DNA from: Straminergon stramineum
Lineage: Eukaryota; Streptophyta; Bryopsida; Hypnales; Calliergonaceae
NCBI GenBank assembly: GCA_963920665.1
Contig: OY987271.1
Location: 13,457,350 to 13,521,349, forward strand
Direction: 5' to 3'
DNA length: 64,000 bases
Part shown: positions 24,716-38,029 of the stretch, piece by piece
Layout of the letters: each line of letters starts with the position of its first letter
How positions within the stretch are numbered: position 1 is the first letter of the stretch
Program-made: the position numbers and the translations under genes
The notes under the pieces: generated by a model
Told to the model about the DNA's origin: nothing
Databases searched by the model: none
Seen by the model: the letters and a program-made list of their open reading frames with translations, nothing else

Positions 24716-26806
24716 TTACACTACAAGAAAATGGGCACAAATGCGACTGTAGGATGTGACTCCTTGAAAAAAGTGACTAGAAAAGGACTTGCAGTCTCTA
24801 ATTGCACCAATAGCAAAGGTCCAACAATGCCCGAGTCATTTTGCAATCATTTAGCGTGATTGGAGGATGAGGACCGCAAGAGGTTTACTTTTCATCCCCC
24901 GCATTTCGTTCGGAACTTCGTCAACTGCATGACGTGGGCGTTGTAACTTCCAATGTGGAGGCCATAGTCACATATGAAATGACTAGTTGATGGTAAAAAT
25001 GATTGAAATATGACTCAGGAATAACTGAGATGGCTAGGACAATTGCGAACGAGAAATGACAAGCTGAAAGATACTTGATGTGTCCTCCGACTCTTCTTTT
25101 ACTTCCTATATGATGCAATGAAGGAAGAGATGCAGGAGAAAGGCATGTAGGACCTAATTTCCACTAGTTCATTTACTTCTGTTAATGGAATTTTGATCCT
25201 TCATTTTGTTTTCAAGTTTAGGGCAGTTTATTTATTTCGTACTTCCTTTTTTATGGTTTGCCTTTCTTATATTCATGGACTGTTTGCCAAAAGCCTGTAA
25301 AATTTTATTGGGACAATCTAATCTTTGTTTGCTTAGAATCTTCATCATTTCTCCCTACTTTCTTTACTTTTTCAACTTCCGTTTTGAATTCTTGACTCTT
25401 GAGCACTATATTTGAAAACATTTTCCCCTTGCCTTTTTATTTTATTTGTAGTCCTTTTTTCACCCTTCAAATTCCTCTAATGCTTGTTTGTATGTATTTC
25501 TTGCACAGCTAGTCTTCCTTGATTTTTTTTTCCTTGTACTTTGAAATGTTTTTCAATTGTTTTTCATTCATCCAATTTTTAAAAATTCTTCTAGGTATTG
25601 AAAATGTTGTGAAATTGGTGGGCTCTTCAATTTGTCATAGCACATTGAATATAATGGTTTAGCACAAAAGTTTGGTAGAACTATGGAAATTGCATGAAGT
25701 GAAGATGGTAGCAAATATTTGTGGACATTGTAGGGACAAAAGTTTGCCACATTTCAAGAAATTCACAATCGATTTCATTTTGGTTCCCATTGCCACTTAC
25801 AACAGTATCATGCAATGCCGGCTCTCTATTACATTTACTACTACGTTGCTTCTCCAGCATTACTAAAGAATGACTTCAGATGACACATATGCAACTAGAG
25901 AAGATCATGCACTACTTCGCAACTATTGTTCTTCTACTTCACTGTTTATTGCACTACAATTTGGTTTGTGATTCATCTACACTGTAGATGACTTCTATTG
26001 CCAAGTACGTAGAGAACTATAAAAGCTTTACAGAATCCAAGACACGTCAAAGCATCTACTTCAGAAGCAATTGCGGCTGAGCACCCTAGTATTCTTCTTG
26101 TGCCAATAAGTTCTCTTCCGCCGACAATTCAATTATTTCTCCCTTTTGGATATTTTATATAATTCTTTAAGCTTTTTTTCTTTAACTTCTTATAATTTAT
26201 TTTTTATTTTTTATTTTTCTCTAGTCATCTTCATTTCTTTGAAGCTTTTCTTATCTTTCTCAATTCTCTAACCCTTGTTTATCTTTAAAAAAAAGTTTTT
26301 TTGTCTTTTTATTTGAAATCATGCATTCTGAATGGCCTTTTCGCTTCATTGGTGTACATAAATTTCTTAGTTAGGGTCAACTTCAAGGTTCATTTAAACT
26401 CCTACTAGTATAGAAACAATGATTTTTGTCCATTTTTGTCATTGCTTCTATACTAGTAGAAGTGAATACACTACTTTCAGATAGCTAAAGTGATTCAAAA
26501 TTAACATTTAGAGGTCCCAATATACTCACACGAAGGTATTCTAATGATGCTAAAGGCAATCATTAAGCCCTGTTTCCCCTTTACATAGACAACAATTTTG
26601 CCTCTCCGTTGTCACTGCAAAATGACTTCCTAAGACTATAGAATGAGTTCAAAATGTCTTCGACTACTGCACACCTACTCTACTACTACTTCAGTGCCTT
26701 GTCCATTGTGATGCACTATATGATTTCCAAACATCTTGCATATCTTTCATTACACTTATCCTACATCTACAACACATTTTCATATATGATACATATGACA
26801 AGGATG

Positions 26807-26816
26807 CAGGGTTGAC
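26807..26816 (+). repeat. Left terminal inverted repeat of the giant hAT
   Basis: CAGGGTTGAC, exactly inverse to 51528-51537. The 8 bases outside (26799-26806, CAAGGATG) match the 8 bases after the right end. Confidence 0.92.
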
Positions 26817-27060
26817 ACGGCGTCTTGACGCAACCATCAGCGTCTGGACATCAGACATCCGCGGACTCGACCCCCCTAGACGTCCTATGACATTCGCAAA
26901 ATCGGGTTTTTACTCTGGGGTAATTTCTTTTACCCCGTCTACACCGCCATTCGCGGATTCTGGAGCTCGTCCGCCATCCCGTCCGCTCGTCTGCACCGCC
27001 GTGAGAGGTCTCTGGAGCTCGTCCGCCAACCCGTCCGACCGCTTAAGCCTCCCCGAATGT
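26817..27060. repeat. Left subterminal CCGTCC/GGACGG-rich cluster of the hAT
   Basis: A GC-rich island inside the left end contains CATCCGCGGA, GTCCGCC, CCCGTCCG and a repeated phrase, CTGGAGCTCGTCCGCCA, found twice about 70 bases apart. It ends abruptly in AT-rich DNA. Similar islands lie at the right end and upstream of every gene in the element. Subterminal repeats are transposase-binding sites in other hAT elements; that role here is inferred. Confidence 0.75.
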
Positions 27061-28300
27061 AGTCTCTATCTTTAATTTTTTATTCTAAAAGAATTTCTAA
27101 TGTGATTTTTTTTTTGAAATTTGGTATAATTCATGCTCATTTCTAAAAGTCCTTAGCAATGAAGAAAAAGAACATTGCACTCTACAAACTTATAAAGAGA
27201 AAAGTCATTTATTTTTGTAATTCATTTTCAAGTGCTACAATAGAATTTCAAAGGATTTTTTAATAAATATACAAAGAACGGGTACTCAAAATAACAAATT
27301 TATTATGGTTTCGGGTTTAGGGAAATATTGGACACACATACATTTTGCGACCCAATCTCAAAATTATATAGAGCTTAATTTCCTATTTTCCTTTGTTCAT
27401 TTTATGAAAACAATGCAATGAAAAAAAAATTGAGGGTCTAAATTTGGAACCCAAAGGCTTCTAAAAATCCAAGTGTCGTAAAGTCCTAAACCTTTTTGAA
27501 AAAACACAAAATTGAATCACTCTCTTTGTTTTTCGATTTCACTTCATGAATCATGTTAGAATTTTGTTTGAATTGATAAAATCATTTGCTATTGGAAAGT
27601 TCTCTTAAAACAAAACATATGACAATTTAATTTCAAAATTACATGCTAACAAAAACACGGTCACATGCTTCATGTTTCCTTCCAAAGATTTCAAGTGAAT
27701 AAGATACAACTTCCTTTTTCAAACAAATCATTTCTGTAAATTACTTTAAAATCCTTCATTGTAAATTTGTGATGAATTTACTAATTACGTCTCTTCATAG
27801 TTGATACATTGTAAGTATACACACTAAAACACTAAAACCACAATTGCTTTAATGGGTCGTCATGATAATTCAAATATCAATGAAATTGTTGGAACACAAC
27901 TTCTAAGAAGGTCCAAGTAATTCCATATCATAAATGAAATGATCTTCTTCCAAGACTTATTCCAAATTAAATTGAACGGGCTCAGAAACTTTGCACCCAT
28001 ACATCATACATCATGTAATTTGTTATACAAGCTTATCAACTAAATATCCAATCATCTACATTCAAGAAGAAATATTGCACTTTGCACTCAAACAAGAGAT
28101 ATTTTTTATTTATCAAAAATTGATATTCATTCAAAAACAATTCAAATACATTGAAAAATTCAAAATGTATGTCTAATTTCACATACATTGACATACTCTA
28201 GGGGTGCATATATACTAAGCAATCTACATGCATAAATCCGAAGTTCTACATTTATCAAATATTTATAAAACTCTATATAGTGCACTCTTGCACTATATTA

Positions 28301-29785
28301 TTAATATGAATGTCGGAAGTGTTCATCCAGCATAGGCCAATTGAATTGGCTAGTGAACCGATTGATGATGTGGGCCAAACCACCCCAATAACCATCACCT
28401 CTTTGACAAAGCTGGTCCAAGTATTGGTGAAACACAATTCCCAATTGGTAGTGGCTAAACATGGCCATTGCATTTGTTTCCCATTGCAATCTGCTGTAGT
28501 TCTCTAACATGCATTGTTTATTGATCCTTTGAGCTATTTTACCAATTGCATATTCTTCCGATGCACATGATAAATGTGGAATGATTTCCACATTTGCATC
28601 TCTTCTATGCAAATATGCAATGCTTGGATCCACCCACCACCTCCTTGTTAAAGCTTCGTTCATGTCACTTGCAGATGTGAACGTATATAGGGATTTCATT
28701 GGTTTGGTAGCTATAGTAGTCATGCTCCAATCGCAAATTCCAATGTAGACACGTGATTCATCATCAGGAAAATGAAACATGATGTTGTCTGGAGCAATAT
28801 CATTGTGTAGATGTCCAGATACATGTACCACATTCATGATATGCACCAATGCCCAAGCAAGCTCGGTGCGCTTCTTCTGAAACCGAGCGAGATGAAAAGC
28901 TTTAGTCACATCTAACTCTATTGGTTTCGAATACTGTAATTGGACATATATGTTGTCTGGATAATCGTTATCCAGGTTCAACATTTGCTAAAGTGTTCCG
29001 CCATTCCACCAATAGGAGTGCCTTTCATTTGTTCTTGCATGAACTACAACAAATCGTATGACTCCTGAATGTGGAATCCTCACTGCCATTAATTCATTCT
29101 GATGTTCCAACTTTGCAAGCTAAGTCTGCGTAGCGTGGTGGTTGGATATCTTTGCTGCGAACTCCCAAGATGGAGCTATCCCTGGACATCCTTCAATTCT
29201 CACCCTCCGAATCTTTGCATATCTTCCCTTCATCATTAAGCCATTTTGGGGAATCACCCATGTGGTGTCCGAAAGCGCTATAAGATGACGTCTACCCATA
29301 TCCAATTCAACAAGACCCTCATCGCTAGTCCACCAATCCAATGACCCTCGTCTATTACGCCTCTTCGCATATGGGGCGCAACGCCCAATAAACAATTGAG
29401 CTTTGATAATGACTTGTTCAAAGGCTTCATCATTTGCACGATGTTGTTTCCTGTATTTTCCGAGAACCACATCAGCGTTCCACAATGCATCATGCACCTT
29501 GTTCTCCAAACATTTGTTGAAGCCCATCTTCTCCGTCTCATGTTGCCATTGCGGAACGTTCAAGGCATCCAACATTCTCTGCGTTGTGTCTACCTTGAAT
29601 TTGGATGGACACTCTTCTCCATATCTTACATATTTTGTGTCAAGAGACACAGTGGTTTCTGATTCATAGAATTTTGCAATGCATTCGGTTAGGAATGCTT
29701 TGCATGCATTGGATGGAATTTCCTTAGTTGCCACCTTCTCTTGTACCACTTGTTTTCCCTTCGCCACCTTCTTCGATCTTGGCAT
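28301..29785 (-). pseudogene. Protein-kinase-like cargo gene, two in-frame TAG stops
   Basis: One minus-strand frame runs from ATG 29785 to TAA 28301 (about 494 codons), broken only by TAG at 29120 and 28988. The N-terminal 150 residues are Lys-rich and unrecognised. A kinase domain follows: a degenerate glycine loop, the lysine motif FAAKIS, LEHQNEL, a hinge-like GGTL, the catalytic-loop motif HNDIAPDNIMF (usually HRDLKxxNxxx), CDWS where DFG is usual, and WVDPS where APE is expected. The catalytic lysine, both aspartates and the loop asparagine are present, so the ancestor could have been active. It is the leftmost gene of the giant hAT and points outward. Transposons rarely carry kinases. 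Both stops sit where glutamine (CAG) would fit. Confidence 0.72.
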
Positions 29786-29959
29786 TGTGATAAATTTTTA
29801 ATACCAAAAATTTGTAATTAAAATTTAGAAATTCGCTACAAAAAATAGCAATAATGGGGCCCCCAAAGAAGACTTCTGCCTTCCTGAGGAGAGGAACCAA
29901 TGGAGGATGAACCACCAAGCTCTCCACTCCACACTTGCAAAACACAAGGGGCAAGGCAA

Positions 29960-30235
29960 AAGTGATTGCGGACGGGCCGTCCGCCTCGTCGCGACTATCC
30001 GATCATCCGGGGGCATTCCAACCGCCTTAAGGTGGTCGTCTGCCTTGTCTTGGCCATCCGATTCTGTGGACGGTCTTCCGTCCGCCCTGAGCCAGCCGTC
30101 CAACCATGCGGACAGTCATCCATTTGCCTCGAGCCGGCCGGCCGATCGGCGTCCACCAGATCTGGTGGCCGGCTTGTCGCGAACGCCGCCAGCTTATCCA
30201 ATCGGACGGACGGCAGACCGTCCCCACGATCATAG
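29960..30235. promoter_or_regulatory. GGACGG/CCGTCC cluster upstream of the kinase-like gene
   Basis: A GC-rich island holds many CCGTCC, GTCCGCC, GGACGG and CGGACGG words on both strands, within AT-rich flanks. It begins about 175 bases upstream of the kinase-like start codon at 29785. It matches in composition and motif the islands at 32750-33430, 38030-38300, 42365-42595 and both ends of the element. A promoter or transposase-binding role is inferred from position. Confidence 0.6.
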
Positions 30236-31323
30236 ATTTTAATTTCTCTTGAACATCTCTAAGCCAAATATAGGTATCATGTTCAACATTTCAGTTTCAA
30301 ACGAAAGTAAGAATCAAATAAATCATCTATCATGGAAATGAAAAAAAATTATAGAGGGATAGCCGGTGAGGTTTGCTTGTTGAAATACTCTCACTATTGA
30401 GATTCTCGTGTTTACATAATTTTATCTTAAAATTATTAATGTTCTAGTTTCAATCTTGAATATACTCAACTTATCAATTCTCTTATGAATAAAAACTAAA
30501 CATCTTTTGGTGGAATTTTTCTTCCTATGTTCTCATGCTCTCATCTGAATTCTTCAAGTCTTCAACATACAAAATTATAAAATCGTACTCACAAGTGGAA
30601 ATATTTATTGTTTCAAAAATTAGAAGCCAAATATCTAGTCAAGCAAATAGCAAAATAATTTGTTTCAGTCACCTTGAATGCAAATATCTTAGAATCTATA
30701 TGGGTTAAGTTTTTGAAATTGCTTCTATACATTCATAAATTGTTATAGTACAAAATTGTACAATCCGACATGCCAAAAACATTGTTCCTACATTTTCTAG
30801 TTCTTTGTAATTGAAATGGCAATTCTAAATCACTAAATGGTCTTGGATGGAAAAAAGCCTTCGGACTTCTAGGGTTTAGGGTTCAATTTCTAATAGCAAA
30901 TGAAATTAAAATGGTGGTTCTCACTATTCTACAAACCTCTATTGTATATTTGGGACATCCTTTGCATTTGCAATTCACCTATTCACATTGAATGATTGGA
31001 ATGAAAATATTGTAGAAAGTGGTCCAATACATTTTCCATTTTCACAAATACCCATTAACCCATAGTCATGCATCAATGGTATTAAATCCTACAAATTACG
31101 TGACATAAATATCGCTTTATTAAAATATAAAAATACAATGTATTTCTATCAAAATCACAAAAAAGATGATTACAACTCGTCGAGAGCATTGTGCTATATT
31201 TGCCGCACTCTATTGTCTATGTACATTACAATGAGTGAACCATACAGTAAAACAAATATAAGATGACTAGAATACCATACTCTACTTTACTCTGAATCTG
31301 AATCCAAATTGGAATCCTTGTTG
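30236..31323. other. AT-rich spacer in the hAT between the kinase-like gene and gene X
   Basis: About 1.1 kb with no protein-like frame and no repeat that I can support. Confidence 0.6.
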
Positions 31324-32376
31324 TCATTTGGGCCTGAAGGATGTACCCCCAATATATGGTCCACCCCCATAGTTGTAACCATATCGACTTAATGCACCTC
31401 CTTGTCCATATTCATTTCCAAAAAAAGGACCTCCAAAGGTTGGAGGAGGAATTGGAGCACTCTCTTAGGACCCTCTTTGACTTAATCCGCCATAATAAGG
31501 GCCTCCCTAATGCCCATATGAACCATATGTAGTCGATCCAGAGTAGTATTGAAAGCCTCCTTGGCTAGAACCACCATAGTATGTTGTTCCATGGCTTCCT
31601 CCTATACTTTGAGAGCCAACTCGGGGGGCATTACCATAATCTGAACCACTTGTCCCGTCTCGTGATCCATGTGCATTATAGTCACAGTAGTAGGACCCAT
31701 CATGTTGTTGACCCCGGTCTTCCACGCTTCGGCACATGGCTTCCTACATTTGTTGTTGGTACTCAATGTCTTCCCGATCTTCTCGACGTTCGTGTCTCTC
31801 ACCAAATGTCACGGGTGTTGGATCATCATCAACATCATCTTCATCTAACCAATCATCTTCAGCATCCTTCAAGACGACCGAAGGAAGTCCTCCATAGCCT
31901 CGATCGGACCACTCCGGCATGCAATCACTTGGTCCAACCAAGTTAGTAGGAATTATGGCTTCCTCACGAGTTAAATTCTTGACATTGTGCCCTACAACCG
32001 TGCGCCAATCTATATCTTTATGGAGTACTATCTCTGCCCAAATCATAGCCGTGTTCGAATAGTTCATGACGTTTGGTTTGGAGCTTGGTAAACTTGATGC
32101 AGATGTTATCTCCTCGTATCGGTGAACAAAGTGTTCGCTCTTACATGTGGACATTTGTCCTTCTCAACGACAAACTTGCACCTATGCGCGATCATGTGAC
32201 CATAGTTTGGAGAGGTGCGTCACTTTTACGTACTTCTTGGATGTTGTGCAGTCCCATACTTTCTTGGGCTCCTCTTCCCATCCATGCTTCGCAACGCAAG
32301 TTACGTTTGGCCACTCTTTCCAATCCATTTCTTGTGGTTTCCCCTTCTTACTTCCTCTACCACTTCCGCGCAACAT
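31324..32376 (-). pseudogene. Gene X: cargo gene with a shared N-terminal domain and Gly/Tyr-rich tail
   Basis: One minus-strand frame runs from ATG 32376 to TGA 31324. Its in-frame stops are TAG 32182, TGA 32164, TAG 31744, TAG 31507 and TAA 31465, with no frameshift. The N-terminal ~120 residues (HGWEEE, TSKKYVK, KLW, SEHFVHRYEE, then an IDW motif) match the N-terminus of the RING-H2 gene at 38553-41936. An acidic linker (DDWLDEDDVDDDP) follows, then a Gly/Tyr/Ser-rich tail of about 100 residues (GGSHGTTYYGGSS, GYNYGGGPY) of the kind seen in disordered, self-associating proteins. I do not recognise the shared domain. Its Trp/His/Cys content could suit nucleic-acid or zinc binding, but that is a guess. 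Confidence 0.62.
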
Positions 32377-32749
32377 GATAACCTCCAAACCTCAATTAAT
32401 AATGAACCGAAAGGATTACAAAGTTTAAATGCAATTTCTGCATGCTTTGGCTAAATGTACCAAATGAAAAAAAAGAATTTGGATTAAAACAAATTGCATC
32501 TATTGTTACTGACAACCAAATCAACCGTAAAATTGAACACCTTGAGTTTTTGACAACCCAATCAACTCGAACATGGTTCAAGTAATTAAGAACACTCAAA
32601 TGAACTCCATAAAATTCAAGACTTATAAGTTGGGGCAGCCCCTAATCACTCAAACCAATATGATTAAAAAAAGTTAATACGAACACAATCGTTCACGCAC
32701 CAAGCCGAAAGGGGCACGTAGATTCCCCAAGGGAATGGATCATCCACTC

Positions 32750-33430
32750 CGGAAGGGAAACAATTGTGAAGAAATGAGCCGTCCGCGCCGCCATTTATGC
32801 GGTCGGCACTTTAGGGTATGCGGATGCTGCCGTCCGCATCGGACAGCACAAAGGCGGACGGGCAGATCAGGCGGTCTGAAATTGCCGTCCGATGGATCAC
32901 ACAGTCACCGACAAGTAGCGGACAGAGTAGCGCGGACACGGACAGGAAATGCGGACGGATTTCGGAGAGGCGGACGGACAATGCGAACGGGGACTTTGGA
33001 TAGGTGGACGGAGAGGAGCGTGGGAGGGAGCGTAGGACTGAGGGAGGGAGGGAGGCATTTTTTAGTTTGGGAGCTCGTGTTTTGTTTACAACGGTCGGGC
33101 GAACGGGCAGACGGCGGACAGGTAGAGAGGAGCGTGGGAGGGGACAGGTGGGTGGGATTGTGGGACCGCGGGAGGGAGGTGTTTTTCAATTTCTGAATTG
33201 CTAGTTGGGTGGGCGGGAGGGAGGGAGACATTTTTGAGTTTGGGAGTTGGTGTTTGGTTTACGGCGGACGGGCGGGTGGGCGGACAGAGAGGAGCGTGGG
33301 AGGGGAGAGGTGGGCGGGACCATGGGAGGGAGGAGTTTTTCAATTTCTGAATTGGTGGTTGGGCGGACGGGTGGAAGAGGTGTTTTGAACTTTGTGGAGA
33401 TGGGTGGACGGACGAGGCAACAGGCAGAGA
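32750..33430. promoter_or_regulatory. GGACGG cluster with minisatellite upstream of gene X
   Basis: The largest GC-rich island of the hAT. GGCGGACGG, CGGACAG and GGGCGGAC words recur. From about 33000 a longer unit repeats, containing GAGGAGCGTGGGAGGG (near 33013, 33126 and 33290) and TTTTTCAATTTCTGAATTG (near 33183 and 33335), with a period of roughly 110-165 bases. It starts about 375 bases upstream of the gene X start codon. Confidence 0.65.
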
Positions 33431-33439
33431 TTGCATTAC

Positions 33440-36400
33440 ATGGTGAATTAAGAAAAGTAGAGAAATTATTTTTAATATGTTATATCATGAGGTCTGTTGA
33501 AGAAGGATAATGACCAAATTGGAAACTATCCTACTAGTATAATAAGTTCGTTCCAAGGGAGACTATCAAGTAGGATATTTCTATGCTAATAGGTTCTATA
33601 TCTAAAATCAAATATCTTGACTTATTCAATAACCCAACTTGGAATTCCATACCCAAAAATGTAACTACAACGACACTACAAACCCAATTTGGAGGTTGAC
33701 TTCAAATAGTACAAGTCACATTCCATCAACTAGACTTCCCATTTGGAAACATTCACATAACATGAATCATCATTAACCAACTTGGATTGGACACACAAAT
33801 TATTCTCCATCATTTCAACATCACACTTTCACAATTAATTCATCAATAATCACAACACATAAATTGCACACATACACACCATGCCAATTGATATGTAATT
33901 TTAATTTGATTAATCAGCTGGTGATCAAATCACCATTACACATAATATTTTTTTCTCTTTATCCTCCACTCACTTCTCATTTCTTCCACCCTTCCATTCA
34001 TATTTTTTATTTATTTTATTATTATTATTATTATTATTCCCTAATTGGAATACTTGATCTTTGTCTCTAACATTTCCAACTAGGTTCTCACTTACTTCAC
34101 CACTTCCATCTATCTTCACTTCACCTTCTCAGTTCACTTCACACAAACTTCTCCAAATAGCAACACATCCAACCAGGACATAAATAAACAATACCAAAAC
34201 ATTCCAACATCAAGCATCTAATCAAATAACACACACACACACACACACACAATTTGGAAACACTTTCAAAACAAAGAAATACACAGCTTCACTAAGCTGG
34301 GACACGACTGGACTTCATTCAACAGATGGTAAAGAAAAATGAAAGAAAATTCTAACCAAATAGGAATTCCAAACTTGGCGGTTACCAATTTGGAAGTGAC
34401 AACCCAACTACCAGTTAACTACCAAATTGGAACTGTACAGGCAATCGCCCCAATTACACATAAAATTCCAAATTGGAATTTACTTACACATAGCCAACTC
34501 GACTAGATACTCACCCCAAATACAATCCAACTTGGACAGAACTATCACCCATTTGGAACACACATTAAAAATTCAAACTTGGTTGGAAAGCTAGACCACT
34601 CCAATTAGGAAACCACCCATCCAAATCAACCTACACACACAAAAATCAATCATCATTCAAAAATACACCAAATAGAGTTCAATCGGCCTATTAAAACACT
34701 AAATTCAAAAACAACCAATCAAAATCAATAAAAAACACATAAAAATCAATCAAAAATTTATAACAAAAAATACTAATCGGTATTCTACAAGGTCTTAAAT
34801 TGATACAACTATCAAAAGTGACATCCCAAGACCCAAAGTCTCTTGTTTGAAAAATCATTTGATTTGTAAATAAAGAATTCAAATTAGTGTGTAAAGAAAT
34901 TTTGTTTTACATTGGTGCTTTTGTACAAGTTTGTGATGTCAACAATACTTTTTGACTAATAGCAAAAGAAATTCGATGTTAAGATTGTAACAAAAGCCTT
35001 CGTGGTTCAATTTATTATTCTTTTTCATGCCTTTCAAGGAAAATTATTAATCCCTAAACTCCCAAAGGCCCTACATGGCTACTTTCTTATACGGGATTCT
35101 TATGATATGGGATCTCAATTAAATGATTTATTTCTAAATTTTTGGTTCAAGATTCTTCACTTAAGAGTTAAATTTTTCAACACAAGATATTCTAAAATGA
35201 AATTCATTAGTGCCAAAAATCCAAAGTGAAGAAAATGAAAAGCCCAACAATCTAGTATAGCAAGATGGAAGAAAAAAAAATTGGGGGCTTACTTTAAATG
35301 CAAATACCATGCAATGTATGTACTCAAAGTTTTCAAGATGACAAGATTACTCACACACATTTTTATACTAGTCTAGTATAAATTCCTATGGTTAAATATG
35401 CCCAAAAATCAATTTTTAAGATTTTGGTCTCTTTGCATTCGAAATGGCAGTTTTGAGTGATATTTGATGGGAAAAAAAGCATGAAGGCTTTAGGGGTTCA
35501 AGATTTTACAAAATCTTAGGCCTACATAACTACATAAGCAATTCAAACAATAATGTAAATTTATAATTTAAAAGATATGATATTATGAACCTTTCTATAT
35601 AATTATTTGCAAAAAAGTTTTGAGATGAAACACACTTGTAATCATTGAAGTATGACCATTTCTAATTTCTTGTAATTGAAGACTCATCATATTTGAAGGT
35701 CAATCACATTGTACATTACCTAAGCTCTAATATTTTGGGGTTGTGATCAATTTATGATCGGTTTACAATTTAGGATGCATACAAGTATACATAGGTATAA
35801 GTGTCAAAGTGTGTATGATATGAATTTTCAATTAATTTTGTTGTATAAATGCTTACTTTAATCTTGTCCACAACATTTCACATTACATTAAAATGCTTGA
35901 ATCATTTTAGCACCATCCTATACATTCGATAAATGTTATAATATAATAATGAGATAATATAATTTCTTTTAGAATATTCATATTGGTGTTTTAAACTATG
36001 AATACATTCAACAACAAAAATTGAAGACACACTCCAAGTTATAATTGAATGATCCACATTTATTTAATGGCTCATAATAAAGTGATAATTCAGGTGCTAA
36101 ATCTTAAGAAAAATTGACATCTACATGAGTAACATACTAACATGAGTACATGACAATTGACACAATAAGTAAGGTCTACATTCTACATTATATTGTCATG
36201 ATTGCATTCCAAACTACAAAGGAATCATAGCCTCATAGGTAAAACATATTCCACACATCACATCAATAATGTTGAAAATTCATGCAATGTTATAAATTCA
36301 ATATGTACAATTGAGGGTTGTATAATTTTGATTTTTTGGCAACCTGGGCGGGTGGGAGGGACATCCCTAAATAGGGCCTTTCCTATAAATAACAAACCAA

Positions 36401-38025
36401 TCATAATCCTAAAAAGAACCTGATAGAACAAAAAATAGTAATAAGCCAAAAGAGAATACTCATATTTAGCCATCCAACTATCATGTCCATCAAATCATCC
36501 CCACATCTTCTCAATAAACTCATGAAAAGAAGTTTAAAGTACATAAAACCAAATAAAGATCATGACAAAATCTTTTTATGGTATAATATCAATAGGTAGA
36601 AAATATCAAATCGCTAGAGACCACTCAAGCTTGGAACTAAATCAAGTAATATCAAAGTGATTTAGAACCCCCCAAAAGAATTTGTTGCCAAGGTCTTATG
36701 GAAAGAGTCACCAGAAAGATTTAACCAAAGAGGTTGTGGACCTCACTTGTCCCCATGACAAACCAAACATCGGAATGTTAGTAAGTCGTAGACAAGGTGT
36801 CTTCAGCCCACAACAGCGTGTTATAGCAGTCACAAAAGAAAAATCAACAAGCAAAGCTCAAAACTACACAAAAGAAAATGAACAACAAAATACAAATCAA
36901 AGCCTAACACATTGTGCTCCATAGATGACCTGTGTAGACGTCATCTTGGACCTCACTCCCACCAACCGTAGTCACTTCCAACACCTTGTAAAAGCCAACA
37001 ATATGAAATTGTGAAGGCTCAAAGGTAGTTTCAATCCCTTATATATTGGCCATAGCAGTGTTTAATTAATGTTAGGTCAAGTCCATGTCGTGGTCTCCAA
37101 GAAAACGTGCTTTGGATCCCAACCACCCATAGGCCCCAAGAATTAATGACTTGGTGTCTAGGGATAAAAAATCAGCCAAGTCAGTCAAACTTGTACTAGA
37201 AGGAACCCTCAAATTAGGAAAAATCAACTCCCCATAATCCAAGGATTTTTTAAGGACCACTTGTAGCCATCCATCACAGTACTAGCATAGTACCCCCTAT
37301 GATGTGCCAGGCAAACCTATAATGACAACCAATGAAGCAAAAGACACTAGTCAAGTCAAATTGACAAATGTCCAATTCCATTTAAGCATGGAAGCTTCTA
37401 ATAATTTCCTGACCTACAACCAAGTGAAAAAAATTGTCGTATGATCGAGAAACAGCCAAGTGATTCCAATCACTTGTCCATGGCTAGAAAAAATTAAGAA
37501 TATAGACCCAACAAAAGAAAAAGGTCCATATTGTATATAAAGGTGTCAAAGTGTAAAAAACCCCCAATGGCTAATTAAAAGAAAAAGAAATAATCCTAAG
37601 GAAACTAAGACTTACGGAAGGGATGGGAGGGGCTTATCAATAAATCCACTATCAAGTGTATAAAACATAACCCACTATAGAAGATGACTATAAAATACCC
37701 ATATAAGAAAATATTGGTCATTAAATAGTAACAAATATTTATAAAAGGCTAACTCTCTTATAAACATCAATTGTATTTCAAAAGAGGTGCCAACACCATT
37801 TCCTTTGTAATACCAAAAAATATAAATAATGTGCTAAGACTGAGGGTTTAGGGTTTAGGGTATAGGGTTTGGAGAGTATGTTTAAATGTGGGAAGGAATA
37901 TCTGGAATTACCTTTTCTTACATTAATACTACATTGGATACTTCTAGCATTCAAGAGTTTTTTTTTGTATATGAATCTATCCTTCTCAGAATTCAATGCT
38001 TTAGGACTGCCGGTGAATTGAGGTT
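33440..38025. other. Central gene-free spacer of the giant hAT
   Basis: A 4.6-kb AT-rich stretch separates the two left-pointing from the two right-pointing genes. From 33510 to 34640 it carries a dozen or more variants of CCAAATTGGAA/CCAACTTGGA (for example near 33515, 33620, 33779, 34420, 34460 and 34520). It also has an (ATT)n run at about 34003-34038, an (AC)n run at about 34230-34252 and a short telomere-like run at 37846-37872. I see no protein-like frame. Confidence 0.65.
37846..37872 (+). repeat. Short interstitial telomere-type repeat
   Basis: Four tandem units close to the plant telomere repeat TTTAGGG (GGGTTTA, GGGTTTA, GGGTATA, GGGTTTG). It lies about 180 bases left of the GC-rich island that precedes the RING-H2 gene. 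Confidence 0.7.
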
Positions 38026-38029
38026 AGGT

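Noticed and set aside
29825..30242. Frames on both strands over the GC-rich island upstream of the kinase-like gene
   Set aside because: Their Pro/Arg/Asp-rich composition follows from the GGACGG/CCGTCC words, and similar pseudo-frames occur over every island of the element.
31581..32454. Plus-strand frames opposite gene X
   Set aside because: The minus strand carries the domain shared with the RING-H2 gene. The plus-strand His/Ser/Leu-rich frames are complements of the Gly/Tyr-rich tail and acidic linker.
32735..33510. Arg/Gly-rich and Pro/Ser-rich frames upstream of gene X
   Set aside because: They are products of the minisatellite read in different frames, with no homology.
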